Under the pieces are notes generated by a model. The model did no database searches. It saw only the letters and a program-made list of their open reading frames with translations, and was not told where the DNA came from. A DNA stretch of 64,000 nt from Acanthosepion lycidas (Eukaryota; Mollusca; Cephalopoda; Sepiida; Sepiidae): positions 30,877,896 through 30,941,895 of the forward strand of contig OZ010593.1 of the NCBI GenBank assembly GCA_963932145.1. Reading direction: 5' to 3'. Below are positions 13,701 through 22,995 of the stretch, one piece after another. The first letter of the stretch is position 1. Every line of letters begins with the position of its first letter. Both the position numbers and the translations under genes were made by a program.

Positions 13701-16700
13701 ATCAAGTTGCATTTTCTTCCGAGATCTTTTTTTGTTAGTTTCAGCCATCACAACAAAACACTTTAGCTTTTTGTTGATAAAAAACAATTATGAGGTTAGG
13801 GAAATTACTGTGTAGGTATACAGAAGTTAATTATCTCTTTTTGGAGGGAGATAAATCACATGAGTCACATGACAGCTGCTTAATGTTGGCACTCCCTACA
13901 GTAATGAAAGTGGCAGTTAATTTCAGTTTGTTTACAGCAGCCAAACCAAGCAATTACTTTTTCAGCCTGTGCCAAAAGGCTAAATCTGAAGTAAAATCTG
14001 CCTCCCCCAGCAGCTTACAAACACATGGCACCATTTCCCTTTGGGAATAGATCTTTCTGTCTTGAAGTCAGAATGCTACATTCACTTGTCCAAACTTGCT
14101 TTTGTGTGTCAACCCCAATTCTTAGTTTGTGAACATTTTACCATATTACTGTTAATTTGCCTTGCATATATTGTTTGCTTGCTTTATATTTTGCTCTGTT
14201 CTTTTCTTTTTCTTGTTATTGCTTATTGTAAACTTTGTCAATTCTGTTTGTTGGACAGTTCTATTACTTATTTTGCATTTGACCATGGTTACTCATTCCA
14301 CATTATTGTTCATTTTTATTTTTTCTAAGATTAGTTGAATTTGTCTATCAAATATGTGGTTGAGGAAATTATTGTTAATTAATACTTGTTTTTGAGTTTG
14401 TTATAAAATATTTTTGTGTGTAGAGGATATTAAGAGTGTTCACTTTATTAGATTATTTATAATAACAAATTTGTATCTGCATGGCCATTCCCTGTTGTCA
14501 TGGAATCATCATAAGTTGATTGATTTTTTACAGACAGAGTTTTCAAAGTTTTCATTATTTGAATCAATTACATTGTCTAAAAAGAGAATTCTGTTATTTG
14601 ACTTCATATGTGAAATTAAGAATGGGGTTATTTTAATTTTTCGTTAATATAAATATACTGTCAACATAGAGAGTGTCAAAGGAGACTCAAGATCATCAAT
14701 GTTTGTGGGCTCATCACATTCTTTAACAAAATATACTTAGATGCTAAAATGATTCCTTTCCTCTAACTACAATATATCATTTTTAAAAATCTTTAGCTAG
14801 ATATGTTTTTTTTAAATAACATGTGTATCTATCTCAAGTGTGTGTTTATATATATATATGTGTATGCGATAGTGTGTTTATGTATCTCTCTTTGAATTTT
14901 ACATTTATGATCAGTACTGCTGATATCATACTTCCTCAGAACTACCCCAGTTACACTCCTCACTCCAACCCTCCATTCAACGAGTTAAGGCTGCCACTTT
15001 TCTTTGATTTTCGCCAACTTTAGGTTGGGATAAATTTAATTTACCCTTTTTCAATTGATACATTGTGCTAAAAATCCTTATACTGTATGGAATAAATTAT
15101 TTAAAATGGACATTTGAAAACAATAAGTTGAAATAAAAATGTGTTCTTAGAAAAACAGGGCATACAAGTCATTAGAGATTTTTAAAAGATTATTTATAAC
15201 ATTAAATCAAAAAATACATTGCCTATTAAATGTTTCCAGATAGGGCTCAAATCTACTGACTAAAAAAAAGTTAATTTTATTTAATTCTTTTTTTACTTAC
15301 TTTCTGAAGTTAAGAATAAAAACAACGCACTATGAAAGATTTTTTCATTTGAAATAGATATACTTGAATGTTAACTCACTTGGGCTAATCCTGACAAGCC
15401 CGACATTCCAGAGTAGCTGGTTGGTGTAGATTGCTTTATAAAGGTGTTTTTTTAAAGCGTCTACTTTCTAAGGTTGACATATAAAATTACAATTGCATTA
15501 GCACAAAAGGCAAACCCATGACAACATATTTCTTCAGTGGTAGTAAAAAAAAAAAAAATTGTATAAAAATAATGTGTGAATGCATAATATTTAAAAAAAG
15601 ATATAACTAACATAACAACACAATATGTACATGAAGTCACAACATTATCAACAAAAAACTTTGATAATGGCTGATGAAAGTTAAAAGTACTCAGATATCA
15701 AACAAATTATATTCTGACTTTTACCAGAAACCAGAAAAATAGTCCAAAATGTAGAAAAAAATAAACAAAGTCTTTAATTTCTATTCAAATTTCCAGGATA
15801 AGGAATTATTATTTGCATACAGACTATTGTCCTCATTTTTGTTATTGTTATCGTAATGTTTCAGCCATTGTGCCCTCTAGCCTTCATTAGCTGTATGTTA
15901 ATCCAGATAACCTACAGGGAATTTTGAACAGAACCCTTTATTTAATCTAAAGGATAGATTGTTCTCATTCTACTGCCCATGTCTAGGGATATCTCATTTA
16001 GTTCTTACATTAGTGCTGCTAAGTTACTGCTCGCCTTGTTTCCACTGAATCCAAGTACACACTGTTCCACCCAGAGATTGAGCTCACAATTACTATGTCA
16101 CCAATGACTATTGTATCATGGAGAACTTTGGTGAGCTTGGAATCTTAAACCTAACCTGCCTGTATGCCATGCTTAACTGCACACATTGAAGCTTTTCTCT
16201 TTTGTTCCAGCTGCTGCTGTTGAAAACATGCTAACATTTTCCTTAAAGAGCACCAGCAGCTGTAACAAAAGCAAAGCTTCAAAGTGCAGTCAATCAGGAC
16301 AAGCAGCACTCATCAGCAGGCAGGTTATGTTTAAGGCTCCAAGTTCTCCATACAGAATTGTCTCATAAAACAGTAGCCCAGTGGATTAAAGCTGAATGTG
16401 TAGTTTGTGAAATTGGTGACATAGTAAATGCAAGTACAATCGCTGGATCTGGAAGTGTGTATTTGTCTTAGTAGAAATGGGGTGAGCAATAACTGAGCAG
16501 TATTAAATAAGAACTAGACAAGATATCCTGAGACATGTACAGTGGAACGAGAACAATCTACACTTGTAGATTAAATAAATGGTTCAGTTCAAAATTTCCT
16601 ACAGGTTATCCCATTCAACATACATCCAATGAAGGCTGGAGAGCACAATGGCTGAAACAATGTGATGTCAACAACAAAGATGAGGACAATAGTTCGCCTG

Positions 16701-17109
16701 TAATTAATTTAAATAAAAATTCCCTTAACAAAGAATTTTTGTGGAGTGAGCAGCCATTGTCAGATGCAAAGTAGTAAGTAACAGAACTGTCCAACAAACA
16801 TAACTGACATAGTTTGCAATAACAAGAAAAAGAAAAGAAAGCAACAGAGCAAAAAATAAGATAAAGCAAGCAAAAAATATATGCAAGGCAAATTAATAGT
16901 AATAAGACAACACAACATTAATATGGCCTTTTATATATATATATCTCCGAATCTTTTTGACAAAGAAAAAAACTATTTAAATGTCTTTAATTAAATATTC
17001 ATTGAGTTAACAGTCTTACCTTACAGTGTTTCAATGCTTCTTTGTGATCTTTGTTTTTAAGCGCTTCACGGGCAGCTTTTAATTTGCTTTTAATCTCTTT
17101 ACTATCCAT
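714..17109 (-). CDS. SKIC3: SKIC3 (TTC37) 5' portion, six coding exons, partial gene
   Basis: Superkiller complex subunit 3 is the TPR scaffold that holds the SKI2 helicase and SKI8 and feeds mRNA 3'-5' to the cytoplasmic exosome (family knowledge). Six minus-strand exons join in phase into 208 residues that align from the initiator Met with vertebrate TTC37. The opening [20 protein letters not shown] matches the family start, and the first clear TPR is at about residues 39-72 with a following helix pair at 74-107. Exon order is 17020-17109, 12781-12924, 12131-12222, 7106-7178, 4458-4586, 714-809. Introns are 4095, 558, 4952, 2519 and 3648 bp, and the last continues past base 1. The human protein is about 1,560 residues, so only about the first eighth is here. 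No frameshift or stop is seen. CARNMT1 lies divergently upstream. Confidence 0.93.
817..932 (-). repeat. tRNA-derived SINE (family A) next to SKIC3 exon 6
   Basis: On the minus strand it carries a B-box-like GAGTTCAATCC inside a GTGAG/CTCAC stem, then GCCTTGTGCCACATCTAAG and GGAAAATCAC. The same order occurs in the copy at 7262-7400. The A-box end is degraded. The element stops within about 10 bases of the acceptor of the SKIC3 exon at 714-809. Confidence 0.7.
933..2539. other. SKIC3 intron, no identified feature
   Basis: Intronic sequence. A moderately GC-richer, possibly repetitive stretch lies at about 1200-1950, but it has stops in all frames I read and matches nothing I can name. Confidence 0.5.
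2540..2985 (-). pseudogene. Jockey/CR1-type LINE 3' end (truncated, decayed)
   Basis: The minus frame at 2558-2776 reads as the C-terminal end of a non-LTR retrotransposon ORF2: a [13 protein letters not shown] block, a Cys-Phe-Pro motif, then [11 protein letters not shown] at the end. Frames are broken upstream, where DNA similarity to the copies at 28165-28380 and 44886-45380 continues (the AATTACCATGAAA and ATAGCAGG blocks). No RT core is present, as expected for 5' truncation. Confidence 0.65.
3432..3481. repeat. (TA)n microsatellite
   Basis: About 25 TA units in the SKIC3 intron. The open frame that runs through it at 3372-3887 is low-complexity and not credible as a gene. 3482-4457 holds nothing I recognise. 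Confidence 0.95.
4458..4586 (-). CDS. SKIC3: SKIC3 coding exon 5
   Basis: 129 bp, 43 codons, residues 134-176, phase 0 at both ends. The acceptor is CTTTACAG|GCT and the donor GTG|GTAAGC. It encodes [10 protein letters not shown] and [13 protein letters not shown], a helix pair matching the family pattern VARTWHKLI and LWRKLTQFL. No stop is in frame. Confidence 0.9.
4825..5137 (+). pseudogene. Unidentified coding-like relic (Lys/Glu-rich, coiled-coil-like)
   Basis: The plus frame is open from about 4825 to 5137. The first 60 codons are rich in Lys, Glu and Leu (blocks [18 protein letters not shown] and [10 protein letters not shown]) and look like decayed coding sequence. The last 30 codons look random. 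It has no clear start, no poly-A tail and no homologue I recognise. It could be a processed-pseudogene or LINE ORF1 fragment. It lies antisense inside a SKIC3 intron. Confidence 0.25.
6055..6915 (-). pseudogene. Mariner/Tc1-superfamily transposase pseudogene (family M1)
   Basis: On the minus strand the element opens near 6915 with an end motif CAGGGTGCGATGGG. Decayed transposase pieces follow in several frames: [33 protein letters not shown] with LLDYYVW, then [12 protein letters not shown] and VEANGNFIE at about 6140-6310. The order is that of IS630-Tc1-mariner transposases, and the catalytic-domain DSAPCHTS and PNSPDxNPLD motifs are recognisable. Stops and frameshifts break it. A second, shorter copy is at 46193-46512 and shares the 3' flank. 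Confidence 0.75.
7106..7178 (-). CDS. SKIC3: SKIC3 coding exon 4
   Basis: 73 bp. The first base (T) completes Asn109, then 24 codons give residues 110-133, ending MGFIEQ. The acceptor is TTTTCTAG|T and the donor CAG|GTAAGTATT. Phase agreement with the previous exon supports the call. The sequence is Cys/Leu-rich and helical, as in the short linker of vertebrate TTC37. Confidence 0.9.
7262..7400 (+). repeat. tRNA-derived SINE (family A)
   Basis: A-box-like TGGTGTAATGGTTAGCAAGC followed by a T-arm-like GTGAGTTCAATCCTCAC hairpin, then the family tail GCCTTGTGCCACATCTAAG and AGAAAATCACC. There is no acceptor-stem pairing, so it is a SINE and not a tRNA gene. It lies 80 bp upstream (in SKIC3 orientation) of the exon at 7106-7178. 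Confidence 0.75.
7606..7980 (+). repeat. Dispersed repeat family B, copy 1
   Basis: Starts near GACCATGGTTAA and runs through ACTGTCCAACAAACAGAATT, GCAAACAATATATGCAAGGC and AATCCCAGCAT. The same ordered blocks occur at 14050-14305 (inverted), 16745-16930, 57705-57900 and 59783-60125. No coding sequence is evident. The element class is unknown to me. Confidence 0.75.
7981..9072. other. SKIC3 intron, no identified feature
   Basis: AT-rich intronic sequence without recognisable repeats or coding frames. Confidence 0.5.
9073..9134. repeat. (TA)n microsatellite
   Basis: About 30 uninterrupted AT/TA units. A second run is at 9526-9563. Confidence 0.95.
9582..9770. mobile_element. Foldback/MITE element beside (TA)n
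   Basis: Arms 9619-9679 and 9696-9760 are inverted copies (CTTGGTTTCAAC, TCCTCAGG and TTTATCAAA against their complements) around a 16-base loop. The left flank, GGCTGAAAAAGTAGGTATAC, resembles the terminal repeat of the 83-bp MITEs at 17758, 18312 and 18845, and it also sits at the end of a TA run. Confidence 0.65.
10400..10735. repeat. Inverted pair of SINE tails
   Basis: Arms 10473-10535 and 10634-10696 match at 62 of 63 positions in inverted orientation, and weaker pairing continues inward. The unit (GCATTTACTTAAATATTTG, then ATAAAAATGTCTT) is the 3' part of the tRNA-like SINE at 49253-49470. The right side continues with CGGACTTTGTCCATTTCAT, which is also an end of the 49005-49135 element, then a (TA)n run. 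Confidence 0.85.
10760..11429. other. SKIC3 intron, no identified feature
   Basis: AT-rich intronic sequence with a 13-base A-run near 11217. No repeats or genes recognised. Confidence 0.5.
11430..11990 (+). pseudogene. Jockey/CR1-type LINE 3' fragment
   Basis: Plus-strand remnants of the ORF2 tail: [10 protein letters not shown], then [15 protein letters not shown] (family pattern LDKVQRRVLNLIGPDL), then [10 protein letters not shown] in the next frame. DNA similarity to 28165-28460 (minus) continues, and the last part resembles 27150-27190 reversed. It lies antisense to SKIC3 in an intron. Confidence 0.6.
12131..12222 (-). CDS. SKIC3: SKIC3 coding exon 3
   Basis: 92 bp, residues 79-108 plus two bases (AA) of codon 109. 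The acceptor is TTAAAG|GGA next to a T-rich stretch and the donor GAAAA|GTAAGTAAA. It encodes GLCSFYEKK and [12 protein letters not shown], which match the family segments equivalent to human GLANLYEK and VYQKLLDLYE. The phase-2 end is completed by the next exon. Confidence 0.93.
12781..12924 (-). CDS. SKIC3: SKIC3 coding exon 2, first TPR
   Basis: 144 bp, 48 codons, residues 31-78, phase 0 at both ends. The acceptor is TTGCAG|GCT and the donor CAG|GTAATA. It encodes a complete TPR (about residues 39-72) with small residues at the helix-packing positions (VAAAE, then [11 protein letters not shown]) and Pro71 closing helix B. NNYNA and ILAWQ match conserved blocks of the family N-terminus. This is the strongest homology signal in the window. 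Confidence 0.95.
13028..13412 (+). mobile_element. Mariner-like element, internally deleted, transposase C-terminus kept
   Basis: The ends are imperfect inverted repeats abutting TA: TACAAGGTGTCCCCAAAG at left and, reversed, TACAGGGTGTGTCACATCC at right. Between them, 13146-13336 encodes a transposase tail ([20 protein letters not shown] and, at the end, NHIED before a stop) with the Tc1/mariner C-terminal pattern. The catalytic domain is missing. It lies in SKIC3 intron sequence. Confidence 0.6.
14050..14305 (-). repeat. Dispersed repeat family B, inverted copy
   Basis: The reverse complement of the family B blocks: CTTGAAGTCAGAATGC, GCATATATTGTTTGCTTGC, CTGTTTGTTGGACAGTTC and GACCATGGTTAC. 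It faces the plus-strand copies at 7606 and 16745 within the same SKIC3 pre-mRNA. Confidence 0.75.
14306..15774. other. SKIC3 intron, no identified feature
   Basis: AT-rich intronic sequence. A short TG/TA block lies near 14840-14870. Nothing else recognised. Confidence 0.5.
15775..16700. repeat. Large foldback of dispersed repeat family C
   Basis: The left half (15826 to about 16205) and right half (about 16260 to 16695) align as inverted copies at roughly 80% by eye. Shared blocks include ACTATTGTCCTCAT, GTTTCAGCCATTGTGC, TTTATTTAATCTA and TACTATGTCACCAAT, and near the centre AACCTGCCTG and TTTTGTT(C/A)CAGCTGCTG. The right arm has about 50-75 extra bases. A single copy in the same family is at 52868-53150. 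Confidence 0.85.
16745..16930 (+). repeat. Dispersed repeat family B, copy
   Basis: Family B blocks GAGCAGCCATTGTCA, ACTGTCCAACAAACA, AACAAGAAAAAGAAAAG and ATATATGCAAGGCAA. It directly follows the family C foldback and ends near a short TA run at about 16930. Confidence 0.75.
17020..17109 (-). CDS. SKIC3: SKIC3 coding exon 1 (start codon exon)
   Basis: Encodes residues 1-30, from ATG at 17109 to KEALKHCK. The ATG sits directly after a splice acceptor (pyrimidine tract, TTTCAG), so the 5' UTR must lie in at least one upstream exon. The donor is AAG|GTAAG at 17019/17020, phase 0. The ALKxCK motif ends the first helix pair, as in vertebrate TTC37. No other ATG is in frame nearby. Confidence 0.93.
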
Positions 17110-17703
17110 CTGAAACAGAAATAAGAGCAATACATTTAAGGATTGACTTTCTGAAATATGAAAATTCACCAACGATTAAATTGAGAAATTTATTTTACAA
17201 GTAACAGTTTCTATAATAAAATATTTTAGTAACTAAGTTATTCAAATTCATAAACTCAGTCTTATGTATTTTATCTTGTCATCCAAATCTAAGAATATTA
17301 TCCACAGAAATGTAGAGTTCTGGGTATAACAAACTACATCAGACAGCAAGGCTTCTGATTAGGAGTTTTGGGGAGCATGGAACCAGCTCTTAATTACTGT
17401 TGTTCCAAGTTCATTCTGACCTGGGGTGGTAGCATATGTTAGGGTCTTAGCTATGGGTAAATAGTTAACCCCAAACAAAAACAAAACATTATAAAAGTAT
17501 AAAAATGCATTTTTATAGTAAAAAATATCAGCAATACATTCATATAGTAAAATTAACAACAATACCTATTTATAGCAAGATTACCAACAATACTATTCAT
17601 AGTAGAATTACTAACAACTCTATTTATAGTAGAATTACCAGCAATACATTTTATACTTAACTGAAGGCAAATATTTGCATTCAAAATATTTAGATTTTGA
17701 CAT

Positions 17704-17757
<54 letters not shown>

Positions 17758-17759
<2 letters not shown>

Positions 17760-17837
17760 CTGTAAAAGTAGGTATACAGTAAGTATAATGCTGATATTTG
17801 TATAATCAATGTTTTACTGTATACCTACTTTTGCATG

Positions 17838-17840
<3 letters not shown>
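17758..17840. mobile_element. 83-bp palindromic MITE inside (TA)n, copy 1
   Basis: GGCTGTAAAAGTAGGTATAC at the left end and its near-complement (GTATACCTACTTTTGCATGCC) at the right, about 25-bp terminal repeats. It is embedded in a TA run of 23-26 units on each side. Confidence 0.8.
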
Positions 17841-17898
<58 letters not shown>

Positions 17899-18311
17899 AA
17901 GAGAGAGAGAGATGCTTTTATCACAATTATGCCCTTTATTCCATTTTTTTTTTCATAAAATATGACCTAACCCACCTACCACATTTATAGAATAAAAAAA
18001 GGAATTAATTTATAACGTGCAATGGGTTGATAAACTGTAAAAAATGAATCAATCAATCAATAAAATATATAGCATTAACAAATTAGTTGTTATGGAGTAG
18101 TTTCACAGTGGAGGCTTGTATTTGTACTAAGTCGGTCCTAAACTAGGTTCAACGTACAAAACGTTAGGAACTTGATATAATAGGTAATTTTATACTTAAC
18201 TGAAGGCAAATATTTGCGTTCAAAATATATTTAGCTGAAGCCATATAATTTTGTTCAAAATATTTAGATTTTGACATTAACAGTATATATATATATATAT
18301 ATATATATATA

Positions 18312-18389
18312 GGCTGTAAAAGTAGGTATACAGTAAGTATTATGTTGATATTCGTATAATCAATGTTTTACTGTATACCTACTTTTGCA

Positions 18390-18392
<3 letters not shown>
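18312..18392. mobile_element. Palindromic MITE inside (TA)n, copy 2
   Basis: Same element as at 17758, duplicated with the tandem unit. It has ATATTCG where copy 1 has ATATTTG, and it ends GCAGGC. Confidence 0.8.
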
Positions 18393-18434
<42 letters not shown>

Positions 18435-18844
18435 GAAGAGAGAGAGAGATGCTTTTATCACAATTATGCCCTTTATTCCATTTTTTTTTTCATAAAATAT
18501 GACCTAACCCACCTACCACATTTATAGAATAAAAAAAGGAATTAATTTATAACGTGCAATGGGTTGATAAACTGTAAAAAATGAATCAATCAATCAATAA
18601 AATATATAGCATTAACAAATTAGTTGTTATGGAGTGGTTTCACAGTGGAGGCTTGTATTTGTACTAAGTCGGTCCTAAACTAGGTTCAACGTACAAAACG
18701 TTAGGAACTTGATATAATAGGTAATTTTATACTTAACTGAAGGCAAATATTTGCGTTCAAAATATATTTAGCTGAAGCCATATAATTTTGTTCAAAATAT
18801 TTAGATTTTGACATTAACAGTATATATATATATATATATATATA

Positions 18845-18922
18845 GGCTGTAAAAGTAGGTATACAGTAAGTATTATGTTGATATTCGTATAATCAATGTT
18901 TTACTGTATACCTACTTTTGCA

Positions 18923-18925
<3 letters not shown>
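18845..18925. mobile_element. Palindromic MITE inside (TA)n, copy 3
   Basis: Identical by eye to the 18312 copy. Only the flanking TA-run lengths differ. Confidence 0.8.
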
Positions 18926-18965
<40 letters not shown>

Positions 18966-19080
18966 GAAGAGAGAGAGAGAGATGCTTTTATCACAATTAT
19001 GCTCTTTATTGCATTTTTGTTTTCATAAAATATGACCTAACCCACCTACCACATTTATAGAATAAAAAAAGGAATTAATT

Positions 19081-20429
19081 TGATCACATTGATTCAAATT
19101 TCATTCTAACTTTGCACACAGATTATTGTAATAAAAATTTAAATATGTAATTTAAATATATAATCATAAGATTATTAAAAAGAAAACATTAAAAACTGCA
19201 TTTTTGTCACGAATAAGAATTTAAACTATTAAAATTTATATATATATTTGTGAGAGGTTATTAAATTTGAATTGTAATAGGAAATTCTATCACATTAACA
19301 TAGTTACAAATAAGACTTGTTTTTAAAAAAACTGGAATTACTACATAAAACTAATAGAAAATTTGGTGATATTTGTTTAAGTAGCCAACTTATCAAAATA
19401 AATTTGTCATCCTATAAATTGTATTTGAAAATCTGGAACATCACAGGTTAGACCATTACTGTCATATGAGCGCATTCATTACATTTTTATTTTAAAAGAA
19501 ATATCGACAATGTTATCTAGCTATAAAATATATAATGGCCAACTAGCCAATCCTTGTTGCAAACACCTGCTAAGGGACATTTGTGTTTGTTCAACCCCCA
19601 CACAGCCCACCTATTGTTTATACTGCAACTATGCTGATCAGATCTTAGTTACAGTTTCCTGAAGAGAGCACATAATCTGGAATTGTCAGCATTGAACATG
19701 TTTGATTTATCAGGAAGATGACTTCTTGATGTTATTGATCTCAGTGTGCAGTAACTTTGGAAAGTATCTGAAATCTACACTATGGGTTCACCCAAGCGTT
19801 GAGAGTGAAATTAGGTTCACTGAACTGTTTGAAATCCGTTGATGGTTGTGCTAGTGTGAAGTCACCAGTCATCATAACTAAGGGTTTGAACATACTAGTA
19901 TTGTTCAAATTGCTAATCATTTCAGCTTATAAAATATATAAGGGCTGACAGCCATATCACGTTAAAACATTGGTTCCTGTAGAATTCATTTATGTCCCTT
20001 GACTGCCAACTCAGAATTACTTAAAGGAAGCAGAATGTTTAGTTCTGTTAAATACAAATCTATGTCTTCTTAGTGGTCTTTACAAAAAATGCCATGTCCC
20101 TTTTGGGTGTAGGTGAACATGATGCTCCACAGATTCCTTTTTTTTTTTACTATGTGTGAATTGCTGTTCTTTCTTGGGAAAAAGATAAAGTGAAGTGGTT
20201 TCTCATTGCTTTCTCCACAGTTTTGATTGCAGTGTTTTTCCTTCTCTTAGACTGGTGACACCCAAAGCTAGAGTTCAGTCGAATCTGCTATTTAATCCAT
20301 AGCTAGTGGGGGAAAGGTGAATTGTGCCTTTCCAAGGACATTTGTATGAAAATAAATGCAACTGACTAGGCATGAATTAAAACTTCTGTGTCATTAACAA
20401 TTACACAATCCCATACATTTTTTCTTAAT
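19081..20429. other. Upstream SKIC3 intron, no identified feature
   Basis: Probably the first (5' UTR) intron of SKIC3. 19540-20400 is less AT-rich than its surroundings but shows no open frame or known repeat. Confidence 0.4.
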
Positions 20430-20635
20430 AAATTCACCTCAAGCAAGGCAATAATTCCACTGAGACGCAAGGGGCTCCTGGGAGCGAAAGAGAATGAGAA
20501 GACATTTTAAAAGGAACCAGAAACCCAGTCCTAAATAGAAAACAAGGGATAAAAATCTGTACTACTGTTCAAAAGACTGGGAAGGAGTGTGAACAAGAAG
20601 ACGATAGGCGAACATATCAACTCATCCTTGGCTTT
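20430..20635 (+). repeat. Dispersed repeat family D, copy 1
   Basis: CTCAAGCAAGGCAATAATTC, GAAAGAGAATGAGAAGAC, CCAGTCCTAAATAGAAAACA and GAGTGTGAACAAGAAGACGA recur in order at 20835-21025. Confidence 0.75.
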
Positions 20636-20834
20636 TACATGGGTAATAAGAATTATTAAACAAATAATCATGTTATTGTTAACCGAGAATAAGAAACGAA
20701 ATCTTTTGGGTGGGATAATTCATAATTCAGTTAGTTTAAGTTTTAGACAATTATAGCATTCCAAATAGAAATTAAACACAAATATAGATTTCAATATTTG
20801 AAACTGAAAGACTTTCTTCTGATACCCATTTTTT

Positions 20835-21025
20835 TTTAATCAATTAAACCCAAGCAAGGCAATAACGCCACTAAAAGGAAAGAGAATGAAAAGACTTTAG
20901 AAAGAAATAGGAAACGCAATCCTAAACACTAAACAGGAACAAGGGATACTAAACGGAAACCTCTATTCCTGTTCAAAAGGATTGGGGAGGAGAGTGAACC
21001 GGATAATTGGCGAACCTATGTTGTA
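20835..21025 (+). repeat. Dispersed repeat family D, copy 2
   Basis: Direct copy of 20430-20635 with CCCAAGCAAGGCAATAACGC, AGAGAATGAAAAGACTTTAG and GAGAGTGAACCGGATAATTG. A partial copy is at 27045-27120. 21026-22800 is A-rich with no identified feature. Confidence 0.75.
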
Positions 21026-22806
21026 TGTAAAACATAAATAAATAGAAATCAACAAATACAATCTTTTTTTAAGTCTTTATTAATAATAATAATTTGCAAA
21101 ACGCATATTCAGAAATTACGATTAAAAATGGAAAGATCACCTATTCAACAATTTTATGTTTGGGTTTTTTTTTAAGATAAAATAAAATTATCTGCTTACT
21201 ACGAAAATAACAATTGAAAAAGATTGGCGAGATCCCCAGAACAGCATATTATTCAGAATATGCAATAATGTAAAAAACGAAAAAAAAATGGATTTGATCA
21301 TTAAACAAAAATTGAATCAGAAACAGAACGAAAGTCCAATGACAATTTCAATTTCCATTATGTGCATTATTAAAAAAAATCCATATTTCCAGACACTACA
21401 GTGGGTAAAAATTTAACTTATGGTTAAGAAGAAAGAAAATGCAGATTGTCAGAATTCTTTACGCCCCCACCCAAAATCATGAATGAAAATAAAATCAATA
21501 CAAATGAAAATCAATCAATAAACAGTGCAATCACCAACTATAATCGTTTCTAACCAATATTATTGTCGTTACGATAACTTATGGATAAAGATTTAAAAAT
21601 TAAAAAATAATTGATCAATAATGAAAAAAAAAAAGACAAACTAAAAAAAATAGTTGAATATGGACAAAAATATAAATGCAAAAAAGAAAGTAAAAAAAAA
21701 AAAACGGACAGTGTAAAAAAATTGTATTGAAAAGAAAAGTAAAACATATTTTTAAAAAATTGGTAAAATCCTCATGTGCTATAAAACTTACTTTAAATTA
21801 AAATTATTAAATTTCAGTATTCTAAATCCTTTTTGACACTTGGATATCATAATTTACCCGAATAGAAAATAATCCATAATTATTTTTTTTTTGTATGTGA
21901 AAAAGAAAAAAAAATTAAAATACATGTTTGTTTGTGAACCTTAAAAACCGCCATATTTTTTAATAAATGATTGTTGGTCATAGATTTTTAGGTCCTTATC
22001 TAGGGTTGGGTTTGTTTTATTTATTTTTGGTCTGTGGGAATAAAATGTTTTACATAAATTGATAATGTTTTGCAATAAAAGAAGAAAATCCGGAGCAAGA
22101 AGGAGATAATTTATATTTGCCACGTGAGTGTAATAAATATAAATAAATGTAAATTAAATTTTTTCCCCGAAAGAAAACGATCTTTTTGTTTCTTTCTTCA
22201 AATGAAAAATTGATTGAGTCAATGAAAATGCAAATAATGAACAAAGTTGTAAAAAAAAGAAAAAAAATTGACAGTGATAAAGAATAATATTTTAATTGGG
22301 AGTAAAAATTTTCACAAGAAAAAAAACTATCCTATGATCTTTCGTAAAAATAATCAAAATATTTTTCTATAATTTTCCCTAAAATAAAGTAATGAATGAA
22401 AATATTGGAATAGATTTCGGGAAATAGAATCGGTTCGAAGATAATTTTTATTGAGTGCAACACAAAGAAATCCAATATTTAAAATTAAAATAAAAAACAA
22501 AATTAAAAAATGTATTTCTTGTCAGCGGATGAATAAGTAAAAAAAAAATGGTTTCGGTTTGTTTTTTAAACCAAGAATGAAAAATTATGTTTGTGTATAT
22601 CAATGTTAAAAATTAAAAATAGTAAACCATAAAGTGATGTAAAATATCAAATAATAGATTTAAAAAGCCATTTATTGTAGAAATAACCAGAAACCGGCAA
22701 ATCATTTATCATTTAAGGGAATGTAAACAAGTCAGCAAGCAAATAATTTCTGTAGTGTAAAGTTTAAACTTTGACAAAACAAGAACTCCACAGATTTTAT
22801 ACTTAC

Positions 22807-22995
22807 AGTGAATAGCTTAAATTCAATTATTAGTATATAGAATTTTTCCTCTTAACGTGTTAATTTTGTTAGTAGTTATTACGGTATTTATCGAATCCAA
22901 TCAAGTTTTCGTTTGTTTTTGATTTCTCTTTTCTAAAATACACGCGTCAACGAAGATAGAAAAAGCAGCCGGCAGATTACTTTCCGGAAGTAAGC
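22807..22995 (-). promoter_or_regulatory. SKIC3: Candidate SKIC3 promoter and non-coding first exon
   Basis: Because the start codon follows an acceptor directly, an upstream 5' UTR exon is required. The best candidate ends at 22807 with a strong donor (CACT|GTAAGTAT) and starts near an ETS/GABP-type site (ACTTTCCGGAAGT, 22979-22991) typical of housekeeping promoters. A second GGAAG lies at about 23029. There is no TATA box. Weaker donors exist at about 21.19 and 21.79 kb. The 3' edge is firmer than the TSS edge. Confidence 0.4.

Larger units (their letters stand above)
17649..19080. repeat. 538-bp tandem repeat, about 2.7 copies
   Basis: The anchor TTATACTTAACTGAAGGC recurs at 17651, 18190 and 18727 (periods 539 and 537). 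Each unit holds a TA run, an 83-bp palindromic MITE, a second TA run, GAGAGAGAGA, and a unique block with TAACCCACCTACCACATT. Copies 2 and 3 share a 36-bp segment (AGCTGAAGCCATATAATTTT) absent from copy 1. The third copy stops at about 19080. A dispersed minus copy of part of the unit is at 58080-58178. Confidence 0.95.
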
